DNA of 64,000 nt from Solidesulfovibrio sp. (GCF_038562415.1 NZ_JBCFBA010000022.1:32093-96092), one strand, 5' to 3'. Shown: positions 26,692 to 38,073, counted from the first letter of the stretch. The notes: a model not told the origin generated them from the letters alone. Numbers and translations: made by a program.

Positions 26692-27917
26692 TCCCGGGAA
26701 GACGTATCTTGCAAAGCACCGCCGTTTCCGTCCGCCGCGTCGTCTACGCCCTGTCCTCGTTGCTGTTCGTGACGCTTCTCATGGCGCCGACCCTGGATAC
26801 GTTCCTCAAGTTCGCTCCGCGCACCCTCGTGGCCGAATCGAGCACGGCCAAACTCCTCAGCCCGACCCTCGACCCCGACACCTGGGCCAAATGGTTCAAC
26901 ACCGTGCGCCGGGGCTACCTGGAGCGCCATTACAACCTGCGCACCACGCTCATCACCTGGAACAGCTTCCTGGACACCTTCGTCCTGGCCTCCACCTCGG
27001 CCAATTCCCAGGTGGTGGTCGGCAAGGACCACTGGCTGTTTTTGGCCCAGGACGGCTCGCGCAACATCATCGAGGACGCCCGGTCATCCGATCCCCTGCC
27101 CGAGCCGTCCGTGGACGTCGTGGCCCGGGAGCTGGAACGGCGCCGGCAGTGGCTGGCCGCCCGCGGCATCCGCTATCTCGTCGTCGTCGCGCCCAACAAA
27201 AATACCGTCTACCCGGAAAAGCTGCCCGAGCCCCTGCGGCCGCGCAAGCCCCAGGGCCACCTGGCCCAACTCGTCGACTACGTGCGCGAGCAGACCCAGG
27301 TGGATATCGTGGACGTGACCACGGCGATCCTGGAGCAAAAAAAGCGCAACCAGGTCTTCTACATCACGGACAGCCACTGGAACGCCCACGGCGCCTTCGC
27401 GGCCTACCTGGAGATCATGAAGCACCTGGTCAAGGATTTCCCGAACATCAAACCGCTTGACCCATCCCGGTTCGAAGTGGAGCGGTTCGACTGGCTGCCG
27501 GGTGATCTGGCCAACATGATCGGGCTCTCCGACCACCTCAAGGAAGACCGCATCATGTATGTCAACAAGGACTGGTACACGGCCAGGGGCGCCTCCTATT
27601 TCGGCCCCATGGACCCGCATTACTTCGAGGAGCCGCAGTATTCCTTCACCGGCAATCCCTCCCTGCCCAGTGCCATCGTCTTCCACGACTCCTTCTGGTG
27701 GGAGCTGCTGCCCTTCCTGGCCGAAGCCTTCGACAAGGGCCTGTATGTCTGGCTGCGCCCCCAAAGCGAGACCGAATTCCGCTTTTTCGACACCGCCCTG
27801 ATCGAAAAGGAGAAACCGGACATCGTCATCGACGAGTACACCGAGCGCTACATCCTGCCGCCCCTGCGCGGACGGTTCCAGATCAAAAACGATGTGGCCG
27901 CCGTGCCTGGAAAATAG
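26688..27917 (+). CDS. Membrane-anchored AlgX/AlgJ-like SGNH-hydrolase-family protein
   Basis: About 409 residues from GTG 26688, which overlaps the nadD stop (GTGA); TTG 26709 is another possible start. An N-terminal membrane anchor is followed by an extracytoplasmic domain with AlgX/AlgJ-type features: GKDHWLFLAQDGS, VVVAPNKNTVYPEKLP, D228-x-H230 in TDSHWNAHG, and a FHDSFW serine (S335). AlgX/AlgJ/DltD-type proteins O-acetylate exopolysaccharides together with a membrane acyltransferase, but no such partner is next to it. A cell-envelope role is likely; the polymer is unknown. Confidence 0.82.
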   Translation: MIPGRRILQSTAVSVRRVVYALSSLLFVTLLMAPTLDTFLKFAPRTLVAESSTAKLLSPTLDPDTWAKWFNTVRRGYLERHYNLRTTLITWNSFLDTFVLASTSANSQVVVGKDHWLFLAQDGSRNIIEDARSSDPLPEPSVDVVARELERRRQWLAARGIRYLVVVAPNKNTVYPEKLPEPLRPRKPQGHLAQLVDYVREQTQVDIVDVTTAILEQKKRNQVFYITDSHWNAHGAFAAYLEIMKHLVKDFPNIKPLDPSRFEVERFDWLPGDLANMIGLSDHLKEDRIMYVNKDWYTARGASYFGPMDPHYFEEPQYSFTGNPSLPSAIVFHDSFWWELLPFLAEAFDKGLYVWLRPQSETEFRFFDTALIEKEKPDIVIDEYTERYILPPLRGRFQIKNDVAAVPGK

Positions 27918-27938
27918 CCTCGGTGGCCGGCCGGCGCC

Positions 27939-27967
27939 TTTACAACCGGCCTGGGAATACGTACAGG
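27939..27967 (+). promoter_or_regulatory. Possible promoter upstream of the CNNM-type gene
   Basis: TTTACA at 27939-27944, a 17-base spacer and TACAGG at 27962-27967 in a 204-base gap that otherwise shows no gene. The -35 is good and the -10 is weak. Confidence 0.35.
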
Positions 27968-28121
27968 GATAAGGGAAACAGAGTCACGCCGCGCCCCGCC
28001 CCGCGCCAGGAGTGCCCTCGCTTTTTATGGAACACGACACCGCCGTCTCGTTCCCGGCCGATTCCCCGGAACCTCCGCAACCTTCCGTCCCGCGCCCAGC
28101 CTCGCCAGGGGGGATGCGCCC

Positions 28122-29186
28122 ATGGTGACGCTGGTTGTCGCCGTAAGCCTGGCCATTTGCGTGTCCGCCTTTTGCTCCATGAGCGAGGCGGCCCTGTACG
28201 CCGTGCCCTGGAGCTGGATCGAGCGCCTGCGCAAGGATGGCCGCCAAAGCGGCGAGATCCTCTACAACCTGCGCTCCAACGTGGAAAAACCCATCACCGC
28301 CATCCTGACGTGCAACACCATCGCCAACACCGCCGGCGCGGCCGTGGCCGGCGCGGCCGGGGCGGCGGTCTTCGGCCCGGACGAGCTGTGGCTTTTCACC
28401 GCCGGCTTCACCGTGCTCATCCTGGCCTTCGGCGAAATCCTGCCCAAGACCGTGGGCGTGACCTACAGCCGTTCGGTTTCCGTGCTCATCGCCGCGCCCA
28501 TGAAATACATGATCCTGGCCCTGCTGCCCATCATCTGGGCGGGCGGCTGCCTGGCCAGGCTCGTTTCGGGCAAGCGCCGCGACCCGCTGTCCTCCGAGGA
28601 GGACCTGCGGGCCGTGGTCAGCCTCACCCGGCGCGAGGGCATCATCAAGCCCCTGGAAGAACTGTCCATAAAAAACATCCTGTCCCTGGACCGCAAGACG
28701 GCCAGCGACATCATGACCCCGCGCACGGTGGTCTTTTCCCTGCCGGCGCAGATGACCGTGGCCGAGGCCCGGGGCATCCGCCGGGGCGTGTGGCCCCACA
28801 GCCGCATCCCGGTCTACGACGCCGACGATCCCGAAAACATCGTGGGCATCGTCTACCGCCGCGAGGTCCTCGAAGCCCTGGCCAACGACCAGGACGACGT
28901 GCGCCTGGCCGACCTCATGAAGCCCGTGCGCTTCGTGCTCGACACCATGACCCTCGATCGGGTATTGGTAAAATTTCTGGAATCGCGTATGCACCTCTTC
29001 GTCGTTCTCGACGAATACGGTGGGGTTTCCGGTGTGGTCAGCCTGGAGGACGTGCTGGAAGAGATCCTGGGCAAGGAAATCGTCGACGAAACGGACCAGG
29101 TGGCGGACATGCGGGAACTCGCCAAGACCCGGCGCGAGGAACTCCTGCGGCAGCGGCACGACCGCGAGGACGCCCCCATCCCCTAA
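28122..29186 (+). CDS. CNNM/CorC-type membrane protein (DUF21 plus two CBS domains)
   Basis: 354 residues. The N-terminal DUF21 membrane domain (about 1-160) has several hydrophobic segments and the CSMSEAALYAVPWSWIERLR start typical of the family. A CBS pair follows (about 190-310; ASDIMTPRTVVFSLP, SRIPVYD, MHLFVVLDEYGGVSGVVSLEDVLEEILG). Related proteins take part in Mg/Co efflux. The usual C-terminal CorC_HlyC domain is missing: the protein ends shortly after the second CBS. Confidence 0.9.
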   Translation: MVTLVVAVSLAICVSAFCSMSEAALYAVPWSWIERLRKDGRQSGEILYNLRSNVEKPITAILTCNTIANTAGAAVAGAAGAAVFGPDELWLFTAGFTVLILAFGEILPKTVGVTYSRSVSVLIAAPMKYMILALLPIIWAGGCLARLVSGKRRDPLSSEEDLRAVVSLTRREGIIKPLEELSIKNILSLDRKTASDIMTPRTVVFSLPAQMTVAEARGIRRGVWPHSRIPVYDADDPENIVGIVYRREVLEALANDQDDVRLADLMKPVRFVLDTMTLDRVLVKFLESRMHLFVVLDEYGGVSGVVSLEDVLEEILGKEIVDETDQVADMRELAKTRREELLRQRHDREDAPIP

Positions 29187-29207
29187 GAACCCGATACGGA
29201 AGTGGTC

Positions 29208-29621
29208 ATGGCCAAAAAAAGCAACGCTCCCATGTACCTCGTCGCCCTGACCCTGTTTCTGGGCGGGCTGGGGTATCTGCTCTATTCGGGCCTGGGCGAG
29301 AACACCGCCTATTTCCTCAATGTCGCCGAGGCGCTGGCCATGAAGCCCGCCGACCTGTCCAAGGCCCGGCTTTTCGGCACCGTGGCCGAGGAGGGCATCG
29401 ACCGGCCGGCCGACGCCATGGGCGTGAGCTTCCTGCTCGTGGACAAGGACCAGGCCGCCAAGGCCATCCGGGTGGACTTCAAGGGCGCCGTGCCCGACAC
29501 CTTCAAGCCCGGCGTGGAGGTCATCGTGGAAGGCGGCGTCAATCCCGCCTCGGGCGCCTTCGCCGCGAGCACGCTCATGACCAAGTGCCCGTCGAAGTAC
29601 CAGAAAGAAAACCGCGGCTGA
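29208..29621 (+). CDS. ccmE: Heme chaperone CcmE, Cys-type (CxxxY)
   Basis: 137 residues. An N-terminal membrane anchor is followed by the OB-fold heme chaperone domain (FGTVAEEGIDRPADAMGVSFLLVD, FKPGVEVIVEGGV). The heme-binding residue is Cys, not His: C127-PSK-Y131 takes the place of the usual H-x3-Y. Such CcmE proteins are known from Desulfovibrio and archaea, in Ccm systems lacking CcmG and CcmH, which fits this operon. ATG 29208 preferred; GTG 29202 would add two residues. Confidence 0.94.
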   Translation: MAKKSNAPMYLVALTLFLGGLGYLLYSGLGENTAYFLNVAEALAMKPADLSKARLFGTVAEEGIDRPADAMGVSFLLVDKDQAAKAIRVDFKGAVPDTFKPGVEVIVEGGVNPASGAFAASTLMTKCPSKYQKENRG

Positions 29622-29751
29622 GCATCCGGGCCGCCGCCGGCCGGTCGCCCGCGACCGGTTTGCGCCGGCGCGCCCGCCATCCCTTGCTCCCCATGCGCGC
29701 CGCGGCCAGGCCGGCCGGGCAGGGGGGCATTCGATCGACAAAGGAGCCTTG

Positions 29752-31650
<1,899 letters not shown>

Positions 31651-31651
31651 C

Positions 31652-32323
31652 ATGGCCGAAGCCGTGGCCCGCTTGCGCCGGGTGAGCCGGTTTTTCGGCG
31701 AACGCCCGGTGCTGCGCGGCATCGACCTGGACGTCGAACCCGGCCAGGTGGTGCTGGTGGTCGGCCCCAACGGCGCCGGCAAGTCGACCCTGCTGCGCCT
31801 GGCCGCCGGGCTCATGCCGCCAAGCGAGGGCGAGGTGGAACTGGCCTTGGCGCCGGGCGAGGTCGGCTACGTCGGCCACCGCACGCTCATCTACCCCAAG
31901 CTCACCGCCCGGGCCAACCTGCGTTTCTGGCTGGCCCTGTCCGGCCGTCCCCGCGACGACGCCGCCGTGCTGGCGGTCCTGGCCCGCGTGGGGCTGGACG
32001 GTTTCGCCGACGAGGAGGCCGGGGTGTTTTCGCGCGGCATGTCCCAGCGCCTGAGCCTGGCCCGGGTGTTTCTGACCGCCCCGAAAATGCTGCTCCTCGA
32101 CGAGCCGGGCACGGGCCTGGACCCGGCCTCGGCCGCCATGTTGCGCCGGGAGATCCGCGCCGCCGCCGATGCCGGCGCGGCCGTCTTGTGGGTCAGCCAC
32201 ACCATCGCCGCCGATCTGCCGGCCTGCGACCGGGTCCTGGTCATCAAGGACCGCCGCATCGCCGCCGATGTCCCGGCCGCGACCTTCGACCCGGCCGAAC
32301 TGGCCGGGGAGGGCGCATGCTGA
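31652..32323 (+). CDS. ccmA: Heme exporter ATP-binding protein CcmA
   Basis: 223 residues. ABC ATPase with Walker A GPNGAGKST, signature SRGMSQRLSLARV and Walker B MLLLDEPGTGLD. With CcmB/C it releases holo-CcmE from the CcmC complex, by known function of the family. It overlaps ccmB by 7 bases. Confidence 0.93.
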   Translation: MAEAVARLRRVSRFFGERPVLRGIDLDVEPGQVVLVVGPNGAGKSTLLRLAAGLMPPSEGEVELALAPGEVGYVGHRTLIYPKLTARANLRFWLALSGRPRDDAAVLAVLARVGLDGFADEEAGVFSRGMSQRLSLARVFLTAPKMLLLDEPGTGLDPASAAMLRREIRAAADAGAAVLWVSHTIAADLPACDRVLVIKDRRIAADVPAATFDPAELAGEGAC

Positions 32324-32994
32324 GGGCCGCTTGCGCCATCGCCGCCAAGGACCTGCGCCTGTCCCTGGCCGGCGCCCAGGGCCTGGTCCAGACCGTGCTT
32401 TTGGGGCTGCTGCTCATCTTCATCATGAGCCTGTCGCGCGAGCCCGGCGAGATGTCGCCGCCCCTGGCCGCCGCCGCCGTCTTCTGGCTGGCCACGGCCT
32501 TTGGCCAGGTGCTTGTGTTCAACCACCTCTACGGGCTGGAGGAGGCCGAGGGGGCGCGCCTGGGGCTGCTGCTCGCGCCCTGTCCGGTCCAGGCCGTGTG
32601 GCTGGGCAAGGCCGTGGCCGGCTGGGTGTTGCTTTTTTGCTGCCAGATGGTATTCGCCCCGGCGGCGGTGGCGTTTCTGGGCCAGACCGTGGCCGGCTCG
32701 CTTGCCGTGGGCCTCGGCGTGGTGGCCGCCGTGGACTGGGGGCTGTGCGCCCTGGGGTCGCTTCTCGGCGCGTTGGCCATCGGCCGGTCGTCGCGGGAAT
32801 CGCTTTTGACGGTGATCCTGTTTCCGCTGCTCATTCCGGTCCTGCTGGCCGGCATCCGGCTGCTGGAGACCGTGATCTCCGGCCGGGGCCTGGAGGCCGT
32901 TTCCGCCTGGGCCGGCACGGTGGGGGCTTTTGACGCCGTGTTCACCGCCGCCGCCCTGGTGCTGTTTCCCTTTCTCTATACCGGGGAGGAATGA
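32317..32994 (+). CDS. ccmB: Heme exporter membrane protein CcmB
   Basis: 225 residues, six predicted membrane segments, and the family features EEAEGARLGLLLAPCPVQAVWLGK and LFPLLIPVLLAGIRLLE. Its ATG is inside the end of ccmA (ATGCTGA). Confidence 0.93.
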   Translation: MLRAACAIAAKDLRLSLAGAQGLVQTVLLGLLLIFIMSLSREPGEMSPPLAAAAVFWLATAFGQVLVFNHLYGLEEAEGARLGLLLAPCPVQAVWLGKAVAGWVLLFCCQMVFAPAAVAFLGQTVAGSLAVGLGVVAAVDWGLCALGSLLGALAIGRSSRESLLTVILFPLLIPVLLAGIRLLETVISGRGLEAVSAWAGTVGAFDAVFTAAALVLFPFLYTGEE

Positions 32995-33001
32995 GGCTTC
33001 C

Positions 33002-33661
33002 ATGATCGAGCTTTTCGCCCTGGCCGCGGCCGCCCTGTCCGTCCTGGCCCAGTGGGCCGTCTGGTTCTACGCGCCCGTGGAAGCGAGCATGGGCGTGGTC
33101 CAGAAGATCTTCTACACCCACCTGCCCCTGGCCTGGTGGTCCTTCGTGAGCTTTTTCGTCGTCTTCGTGGCCTCGATCCTCTACCTGGCCCGGCGCCGGG
33201 CCGCCTATGCCCGGCTGGCCGGGGCGGCCTGCGAGATCGGCGTGCTGTTTTCCGGGCTGGCGCTTGTGACCGGCATGTGCTGGGCCAGGCCCATCTGGAA
33301 CGTCTGGTGGACCTGGGACCCCAGGCTCACCACCACGCTGGTCATGTGGTTCGTCTACGCCGCCTACCTGCTCCTGCGGGCCTCGGACGTGGGGGGAGGA
33401 CGCAAGGACGCGGTGCTGGCCGTCCTGGGTGTGGTGGCCTTTCTCGACGTGCCGCTGGTTTTTCTTTCGGCCCGGTATTGGCGCAGCATCCATCCGGCCG
33501 TGTTCGGTCCCCAGGGCGGGGGCATGGAGCCGGAGATGTGGCGGGCCATGCTCGCCAACCTCGTGGCCATGGGACTGTTATGGCTGGCGCTGCTTGTGCT
33601 GCGCGCCCGCCAACTGGGCGTCGCGGCGGCCGTATCCGGCCTGGCCCGCCGGGCGCGGTGA
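33002..33661 (+). CDS. ccmC: Heme handling membrane protein CcmC
   Basis: 219 residues, six predicted membrane segments, and the WWD heme-handling signature WNVWWTWDPRLTTTLVMW. It loads heme onto CcmE. It starts 7 bases after ccmB. Confidence 0.94.
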   Translation: MIELFALAAAALSVLAQWAVWFYAPVEASMGVVQKIFYTHLPLAWWSFVSFFVVFVASILYLARRRAAYARLAGAACEIGVLFSGLALVTGMCWARPIWNVWWTWDPRLTTTLVMWFVYAAYLLLRASDVGGGRKDAVLAVLGVVAFLDVPLVFLSARYWRSIHPAVFGPQGGGMEPEMWRAMLANLVAMGLLWLALLVLRARQLGVAAAVSGLARRAR

Positions 33662-33671
33662 GGAACCGACC

Positions 33672-33809
33672 ATGGGAAAGGAAGTGTATCTGTTTGCCGC
33701 CAACGTCATCGTCTGGGTCGGCATCGGCTGTTATGTCGCCTTTCTGGCCGTGACCCAGAAGCGGCTGGAAAAGCGACTCAAGCGCCTGGAGGTGTTGCAT
33801 GACGACTGA
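33672..33809 (+). CDS. ccmD: Small membrane protein CcmD
   Basis: 45 residues with one membrane segment (about 6-28) and a basic coiled-coil tail (QKRLEKRLKRLE), as in CcmD, which helps release holo-CcmE. Assignment rests on size, topology and its place after ccmC. SD GAGGA lies upstream. It overlaps the next gene by 11 bases. Confidence 0.85.
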   Translation: MGKEVYLFAANVIVWVGIGCYVAFLAVTQKRLEKRLKRLEVLHDD

Positions 33810-34401
33810 TCGAGCCGGCGGCCCCAACGCGTCCGGCCGCATGGTGCTGGCCTTCTTGGCCTTCGTGCTGCTGGCCATCTTCGGTGCCTCCTTCGTCTAC
33901 CGCCTGGAGCGGCCGAGCCTGGAGGTGCACCAGAAAAAGTCCCAGGCCGCCATGCCGGACGCCATGAACCAGGCCATGAACGGCCCCATGAAGGAAGTCA
34001 TGGCCCTGATGCAAAAGCTCCAGGAAAACCCCGAGGACCCGGGCCTGCAACTGGCCATGGCCGAGCGCTTCATGGCCATGGGCTCCTTCGATCGGGCCAA
34101 AACCTTCCTGGACAAGGTCGCCAAGGTGCGCCCCGACGATCCGGATGTGCTCAACGCCCTGGGCGTGACGCTGTATAACCTCAAGGACCTGGAGGGGGCC
34201 AAGGCCGCCTTCGAGACGATCCTGTCCCGCAACGCCGGGGATTACCGGGCCCTGTTCAACCTGGCCCTGCTCAACAAATACGCCCTGAACCAGCCCGAAA
34301 AGGCCGTCGCCGGCTTCGAGGCCGTCATCGCCTCGCCCGACGCCGACCCGGAGACGAAGGCCACGGCCCAGAAGGAGCTGGAGGGCAAGGCGCCCCAGTA
34401 G
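33799..34401 (+). CDS. Membrane-anchored TPR protein of the ccm operon (CcmI-like)
   Basis: 200 residues. One N-terminal membrane segment (about 15-34), then periplasmic TPR repeats (PEDPGLQLAMAERFMAMGSFDRAK, PDVLNALGVTLYNLKDLEGAKAAFE). This is the role CcmI plays in holding apocytochromes in the last step. No ccmG or ccmH follows. It ends the operon; 152 bases without a clear gene separate it from the next. Confidence 0.8.
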   Translation: MTTDRAGGPNASGRMVLAFLAFVLLAIFGASFVYRLERPSLEVHQKKSQAAMPDAMNQAMNGPMKEVMALMQKLQENPEDPGLQLAMAERFMAMGSFDRAKTFLDKVAKVRPDDPDVLNALGVTLYNLKDLEGAKAAFETILSRNAGDYRALFNLALLNKYALNQPEKAVAGFEAVIASPDADPETKATAQKELEGKAPQ

Positions 34402-34553
34402 GGGAACGCGCCCGCAACGCGGCAACATAAGGCGGTTCCCGACGCGGCCGGGCGGGCCGGCCGCTGGCCCAGGCAAGACCCGCGACGCCGTCGGGTCGGC
34501 CCTCTCGAAAAAGGCTGGCGCCGGCCGGTTGGGCGGCGATTACGGAGGCGGCT

Positions 34554-35726
34554 ATGCGCGAAATCCTTCGTTCCTTGGCGGCAGGACCGTCTTGGGCCGC
34601 CTGGCTCCTCGTCTGCTGCCTCGTCCCCGGCCCGGCCCGGGCGGCCGGGACCGTCAGGATCGCCGTGGCCGCGCCCCTGACCGGCAGCTACGCCGCCGCC
34701 GGCGAGGACATCAAGTCCGGGGTGCTGTTGCTGGTGGAGACGGTCAACGCCGCCGGCGGCCTCGCCGGGGCGACGGTGGAACCCGTTTTTTACGACGACC
34801 TGTGCGAACCGCGCGAGGCGGCCAACGTCGCCGCCGCCATCGCCAGGGATCCGACGGTCCTTGGCGTGGTCGGCCATGTCTGTTCCTCGGCCCACCTGGC
34901 CGCCTTGCCGACCTATCTGCGCGAGGGGGTGGCGGCGGTGACGCCCACGGCCACGAGCGTCGTCATTTCGGCCAGGAACCGGGACGAGGACGGGCACGTC
35001 TGGTCGTTTCGCACGATCTACCGCGACGATTACCAGGGCAAGTTCCTGGCCAAGTACATGGCCAAGGCCCTGGGCCTGCGCAAGGTCGCCTTGCTCTATG
35101 AAAACAACGACTACGGGCTTGGCCTCAAGAAATCCTTCCTCAAGCAGGCCAGGCGCCGGGGGCTGGCCGTGGTCGCCGTGGAGGCCTATAAAAAGGGCGA
35201 CCTGGATTTCACGGCCTTGCTGACGAAAATGAAATCCGCCGGCCCCCAGGGCCTTTTCATCGCCGGCTATTACGCCGAGGCGGCGTTGATCGCCAACCAG
35301 GCCGCCACCGTCGGTCTGGCCGTGCCCAAGTTCGGGGCCGACGCCCTGGACAGCCCGGATTTCCTCCGGCTGGCCGGCCCGGCCGCGGAGAACACCTTCA
35401 TGACCGCCCCGGCCTTCGACGTTTCGCCGGATTCCGCCGGCAGCCGGTTCACGGCGGCCTTTGCGCAGCGCTTCGGCCGGGAGGCCGACTGGATGAACGC
35501 CTATGCCTACGACGCCGCCGGCGTGCTGCTCGCGGCGGCGGCCAAGGCCGGCCCCGATCGGGCCAAAATACGCGCCGCCCTGGCCGCCATGCGGCCTCGT
35601 GCCGTCGGCTACGCGGGCGTGGCCGGGCCGATCGCCTTCGACGCCTCGGGCGACTGCCTGCGGTCGGCCTTCGTCAAAACGGTGAAAAACGGCGCGTTCG
35701 TTGCGGCACCCCAGCAGTTGGAGTGA
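34554..35726 (+). CDS. Branched-chain amino acid ABC transporter binding protein, copy 1
   Basis: 390 residues with a Sec signal (cleavage after about PARA). Type I binding fold with the LIV-family start VRIAVAAPLTGSYAAAGEDIKSG and the VGHVCSSAHLAALPTYLREGV pocket segment. It is strongly similar along its whole length to the next gene, so the pair arose by tandem duplication. SD GGAGG precedes ATG 34554. Substrate specificity may have shifted from that of copy 2; it cannot be read here. Confidence 0.9.
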   Translation: MREILRSLAAGPSWAAWLLVCCLVPGPARAAGTVRIAVAAPLTGSYAAAGEDIKSGVLLLVETVNAAGGLAGATVEPVFYDDLCEPREAANVAAAIARDPTVLGVVGHVCSSAHLAALPTYLREGVAAVTPTATSVVISARNRDEDGHVWSFRTIYRDDYQGKFLAKYMAKALGLRKVALLYENNDYGLGLKKSFLKQARRRGLAVVAVEAYKKGDLDFTALLTKMKSAGPQGLFIAGYYAEAALIANQAATVGLAVPKFGADALDSPDFLRLAGPAAENTFMTAPAFDVSPDSAGSRFTAAFAQRFGREADWMNAYAYDAAGVLLAAAAKAGPDRAKIRAALAAMRPRAVGYAGVAGPIAFDASGDCLRSAFVKTVKNGAFVAAPQQLE

Positions 35727-35871
35727 GCATCCGTTGCCTTTTTTGTCGATTTGGTGAATGGTTGGCAAATCAGCGCGGGACTGTTTCGCACCAAGCCCGC
35801 GACGTGGCAGGATGCAGCGAGGCTGGGGCGACGGTGCGTGGAAAGGTCATTATAACGGGAGGATGCGACAT

Positions 35872-37041
35872 ATGCGCAGCAGGATTTTTTCGCGGTCGAT
35901 CGCCGTCGTGGCGGCGCTGGGCCTGAGCCTGGGGCTGTCCGCCGCGGCGGCCTCGGCTGCGGACGCGATCAAGATCGCCGTTCCTTCGCCCTACACCGGC
36001 AGCGCCGCCGGCTACGGCGAGAACGTCAAGGCCGGCGTGACCGCCAAGATCGACGAGATCAACGCCGCCGGCGGCGTGAACGGCAAGAAGATCGAACTCG
36101 TCTACCTCGACGAGCAGTGCGAGCCCCGCGAAGCCGCCACGGTCTCCACCTCCATCGCCAACGACGAGGCCATCGTCGGCATCGTCGGCCACCTGTGCTC
36201 CTCGGCCCACCTGGCCGCCCTGCCGACCTACGTGCGCGAGGGCGTGCCCTCCATCACGCCCACGGCCACCAGCGTCGCGATAAGCGGCAAGAACAAGGAC
36301 GAACAGGGCAAGGTCTGGTCGTTCCGCAACGTCTACCGCGACGATTTCCAGGGCATCTTCCTGGCCGACTACGTCGACAAGGCCCTGGGGCTCAAAAAAA
36401 TCGCCGTGTTCTATGAGAACAACGACTACGGCATCGGCCTCAAGGATGCTTTTGCCAAGGAAGCCAAGAAGTTGGGCCTGACCATCGTCGGCGAGGAAGC
36501 CTACAAGAAGGGCGACCAGGACTTCACGCCCCAGCTGACCAAGCTCAAGGCCGCCGCGCCCCAGGCCCTTTTCATCGCCGGCTACTATCCCGAGGGCGCG
36601 CTCATCGCCGACCAGGCCAAGAAAATCGGCCTGTCCGTGCCCAAGTTCGGGGCCGACGGCTTCGACAACGCCGACTACATCAAGCTCGGCGGCGCCGCCA
36701 CCGACGACACCTACCTGACCGCGCCCTTCCTGGCCGAGATCGCCGGCCCGGATGCCAAGAAATTCATCGACGCCTTCAAGGCCAAGTACAACCGCGAGGT
36801 TGACTGGATGAGCGCCAACGCCTATGACGCGGCCGGCATGCTCGTCGAGGCCATCGCCAAGGCCGGCCCGGACCGCGCCAAGATCCGCGAGTACCTCGCC
36901 GGTATCAATTCCCCCGAAAAGGGCTACAAGGGCGTCACCGGCGTCAATTATTTCGACGCCGGCGGCGACTGCCAGAAACCCGCCTTCGTCAAGATGGTCA
37001 AGGACGGCAAGTTCGTGCCCGCGCCCAAGCAGATGAACTAG
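35872..37041 (+). CDS. livK: Branched-chain amino acid ABC transporter binding protein, copy 2
   Basis: 389 residues, Sec signal ending at about AAASA. Family motifs are IKIAVPSPYTGSAAGYGENVKAG, VYLDEQCEPREAA and HLCSSAHLAALPTYVREGV. ATG 35872 preferred: the GGGAGG then lies about 9 bases away, whereas ATG 35863 abuts it. It is the binding protein directly before the permease genes and is separated from them by a strong hairpin, as in many liv operons where the binding protein is made in excess. Confidence 0.92.
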   Translation: MRSRIFSRSIAVVAALGLSLGLSAAAASAADAIKIAVPSPYTGSAAGYGENVKAGVTAKIDEINAAGGVNGKKIELVYLDEQCEPREAATVSTSIANDEAIVGIVGHLCSSAHLAALPTYVREGVPSITPTATSVAISGKNKDEQGKVWSFRNVYRDDFQGIFLADYVDKALGLKKIAVFYENNDYGIGLKDAFAKEAKKLGLTIVGEEAYKKGDQDFTPQLTKLKAAAPQALFIAGYYPEGALIADQAKKIGLSVPKFGADGFDNADYIKLGGAATDDTYLTAPFLAEIAGPDAKKFIDAFKAKYNREVDWMSANAYDAAGMLVEAIAKAGPDRAKIREYLAGINSPEKGYKGVTGVNYFDAGGDCQKPAFVKMVKDGKFVPAPKQMN

Positions 37042-37062
37042 GCGCGCGAGGCAAGGCTTCAA

Positions 37063-37096
37063 GCGAACAGGCTGGACCGGGTTCCAGCCTGTTCGC
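37063..37096 (+). terminator. Intra-operon hairpin between livK and livH
   Basis: A perfect 14-bp stem GCGAACAGGCTGGA / TCCAGCCTGTTCGC with a 6-base loop, 21 bases after livK. No T-run. Probably mRNA-stabilising or partly terminating, which would favour the binding protein over the permeases. Confidence 0.7.
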
Positions 37097-37140
37097 GTTA
37101 AGGCCCGGACGCAACACTCTATCTCGTTTCGGAGCGGACG

Positions 37141-38025
37141 TTGTTCGAACAGCAGCTCGTCAACGGCTTTACCCTGGGCCTGATCTACGCGCTCATCGCC
37201 GTGGGCTACACCATGGTCTACGGCGTGATCGAACTGATCAATTTCGCGCACGGTGAAATCTACATGCTCGGGGCCTTTCTGACCCTGTCCTTTGTTTCCC
37301 TGGGCCTGCCCCTGCCCCTGGCGGTGCTTTTGGCCATGCTGGCCACGGCCGCCATCGGCGTGCTGCTCGACGTGGTCGCCTACCGCCCCCTGCGCGAGGC
37401 GCCCCGTCTGGCCGCGCTGATTACGGCCATCGGCATGTCCATCTTCCTGCAAAACCTGGCCATGATCATCTGGGGCAGCCGGCCGTTGCCCTTCCCCAAA
37501 CAGGTCCTGCCGGCCTTTTTCGCCGAGCCGGCCCTGACGTTTTCCGACGTGACCATCTCCTGGATGCAGGTGACCATCTACGTCGTCGCCCTGGCGCTCA
37601 TGGTGGGCCTCAACCTCGTCATCACCAAGACCCGCACCGGCACGGCCATGCGCGCCCTGGCCCAGAACCGCACCGCGGCGGCGCTGATGGGCATCAACGT
37701 CAACCGGGTCATCTCCTTCACCTTCGCCCTGGGCTCGGGCATGGGCGCCGTGGCCGGGGTCATGGTCTCCATGTATTACAACACCATGTACCCGACCATG
37801 GGCTATCTGGCCGGGGTGAAGGCCTTCGCCGCCGCCGTGCTCGGCGGCATCGGCTCCGTGCCCGGGGCCATGCTCGGCGGCGTGGCGCTCGGCATCGCCG
37901 AAACCCTCGGCGCGGGCTACATTTCCTCGCCTTACCGCGACGGCGTGGCCTACGCGGTCATGATCCTGGTCATCATTTTCCGCCCGTCGGGGTTCCTCGG
38001 GCGGTCCATGGTGGAAAAAGCCTAA
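37141..38025 (+). CDS. livH: Branched-chain amino acid ABC permease LivH
   Basis: 294 residues, about eight membrane segments, with the family's LINFAHGEIYMLGAF and the EAA-type loop NRTAAALMGINVNRVISFTF. It begins with TTG at 37141, with SD GGAG 6 bases before; no ATG is nearby in frame. Confidence 0.93.
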   Translation: MFEQQLVNGFTLGLIYALIAVGYTMVYGVIELINFAHGEIYMLGAFLTLSFVSLGLPLPLAVLLAMLATAAIGVLLDVVAYRPLREAPRLAALITAIGMSIFLQNLAMIIWGSRPLPFPKQVLPAFFAEPALTFSDVTISWMQVTIYVVALALMVGLNLVITKTRTGTAMRALAQNRTAAALMGINVNRVISFTFALGSGMGAVAGVMVSMYYNTMYPTMGYLAGVKAFAAAVLGGIGSVPGAMLGGVALGIAETLGAGYISSPYRDGVAYAVMILVIIFRPSGFLGRSMVEKA

Positions 38026-38073
38026 CCCGGACGGCCGGGTTGCGCCGGCCGCCCATACCCGATCGGAACGAGC

